Shown here piece by piece: positions 6,322 through 6,664 of a DNA stretch of 6,664 bases. Each line of letters opens with the position of its first letter. Position 1 is the stretch's first letter. The position numbers and the translations under genes were made by a program. Under the pieces are notes generated by a model. The model searched no databases. It saw only the letters and a list, made by a program, of their open reading frames with translations, and was not told where the DNA came from. Source of the DNA: Bacteroidota bacterium (GTDB lineage Bacteria > Bacteroidota > Bacteroidia > Bacteroidales > UBA10428); contig JAGDMB010000136.1 in the NCBI GenBank assembly GCA_017860375.1, positions 1-6,664 of the forward strand. The letters are read 5' to 3'.

Positions 6322-6627
6322 TTAAAATTCATAATCGATAGCGGCCCGGCTTTGCCGTATATTTCTTGCATATTCAGCAACTTCAACATGGACGGGATGT
6401 TTCCGGTAAACTTCCAGATCCGCCCAGGAAGAAAATTCACATTCAAGGATGACCTCAAAATTGTCCTGCGGGGCAGTGATGGAATTAAAATGCACATCGA
6501 GCGCCCTTATTTCCCTTATTTGTTCTTTCATATCGAGCAGCTTCGACTTCAGCTCTGCCATAGCCTCGAGCTTGCCCCTTGGTGATCCGGTTTCACGGAT
6601 GGTCCACATTACGATATGCCGTACCAT
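6322..6627 (-). CDS. Dabb-domain (stress-responsive A/B barrel) protein
   Basis: This 101-residue protein is one complete Dabb domain, a dimeric ferredoxin-like alpha/beta barrel. Evidence is the N-terminal strand MVRHIVMWTI (1-10), a long charged helix (about 17-40), a second strand around ALDVHFN, the FEVILECEF strand (about 57-65), the conserved HPVH pair (77-80) and the ending IDYEF (97-101). Members range from stress-induced plant proteins to bacterial enzymes and small-molecule binders; the biochemical role here cannot be inferred. There is no signal peptide, so it is cytosolic. It is the first visible gene of a - strand run that continues into der, whose start is 29 bp away. Its own promoter is not recognisable in the 37 bp upstream, which hold a repeat, and may lie past the window edge. 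Confidence 0.88.
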   Translation of the reverse strand: MVRHIVMWTIRETGSPRGKLEAMAELKSKLLDMKEQIREIRALDVHFNSITAPQDNFEVILECEFSSWADLEVYRKHPVHVEVAEYARNIRQSRAAIDYEF

Positions 6628-6635
6628 AGTATTTG

Positions 6636-6664
6636 TTGATTGGTTGATTTATTGATTGGTTGAT
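6636..6664. repeat. Two exact 13-bp direct repeats at the window edge
   Basis: TTGATTGGTTGAT occurs at 6636-6648 and again at 6652-6664, separated by TTA (period 16), and the second copy touches the window end, so more copies may follow. Each copy is itself built from TTGAT-like units. Read on the - strand it becomes an A/C-rich leader (ATCAACCAATCAA) directly upstream of the Dabb gene, beginning 8 bp before its start codon. It could be a simple slippage repeat or part of the 5' UTR. Confidence 0.7.

Noticed and set aside
6636..6664. CRISPR array reading of the edge repeats
   Set aside because: The units are 13 bp with a 3-bp separator, far too short for CRISPR repeats and spacers, and no cas gene is nearby.

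Overview
The window looks like ordinary chromosomal DNA from a member of the Bacteroidota, probably Bacteroidales-like. The evidence is a type IX secretion outer-membrane protein (PorQ), which is confined to this phylum, together with a fused FtcD enzyme, A-rich leaders with few clear Shine-Dalgarno sites, and one good match to the Bacteroidota promoter pattern (TAnnTTTG at -7). I see no phage, transposase, CRISPR, tRNA or rRNA signal.

Left part (1-1922, all + strand): the 3' end of ftcD (histidine degradation into the folate C1 pool), a small secreted protein of unknown function, and a 68-residue helical protein built from two similar helix-turn units. The gap after ftcD holds a palindrome with a repeated octamer, possibly a copy of a dispersed intergenic repeat. 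A weak hairpin follows the 68-residue gene.

Middle part (1923-4431): porQ on the - strand and a diacylglycerol-kinase-family lipid kinase on the + strand diverge from a 126-153 bp AT-rich spacer. The spacer carries a plausible porQ promoter. After the kinase come a 9-bp hairpin, a possible 21-codon ORF with an A-rich leader, and a strong intrinsic terminator (GC stem plus eight T) 166 bp past the kinase stop. This terminator may end a long 3' UTR or a small separate transcript. From 4328 to 4431 I see nothing recognisable.

Right part (4432-6627, all - strand): an apparent three-gene operon read leftwards. It runs from a Dabb-domain (A/B-barrel) protein through the ribosome-assembly GTPase Der to a small lipoprotein, with gaps of 29 and 46 bp. 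Upstream of the first gene, at the window edge, sit two exact 13-bp copies of an AT-rich repeat that may continue beyond the window.

The genes do not form one pathway; most are housekeeping or envelope genes. I found no convincing new multi-gene system. The items most worth checking are the small ORF/terminator unit after the kinase, the internally duplicated 68-residue protein, and the two intergenic repeats.
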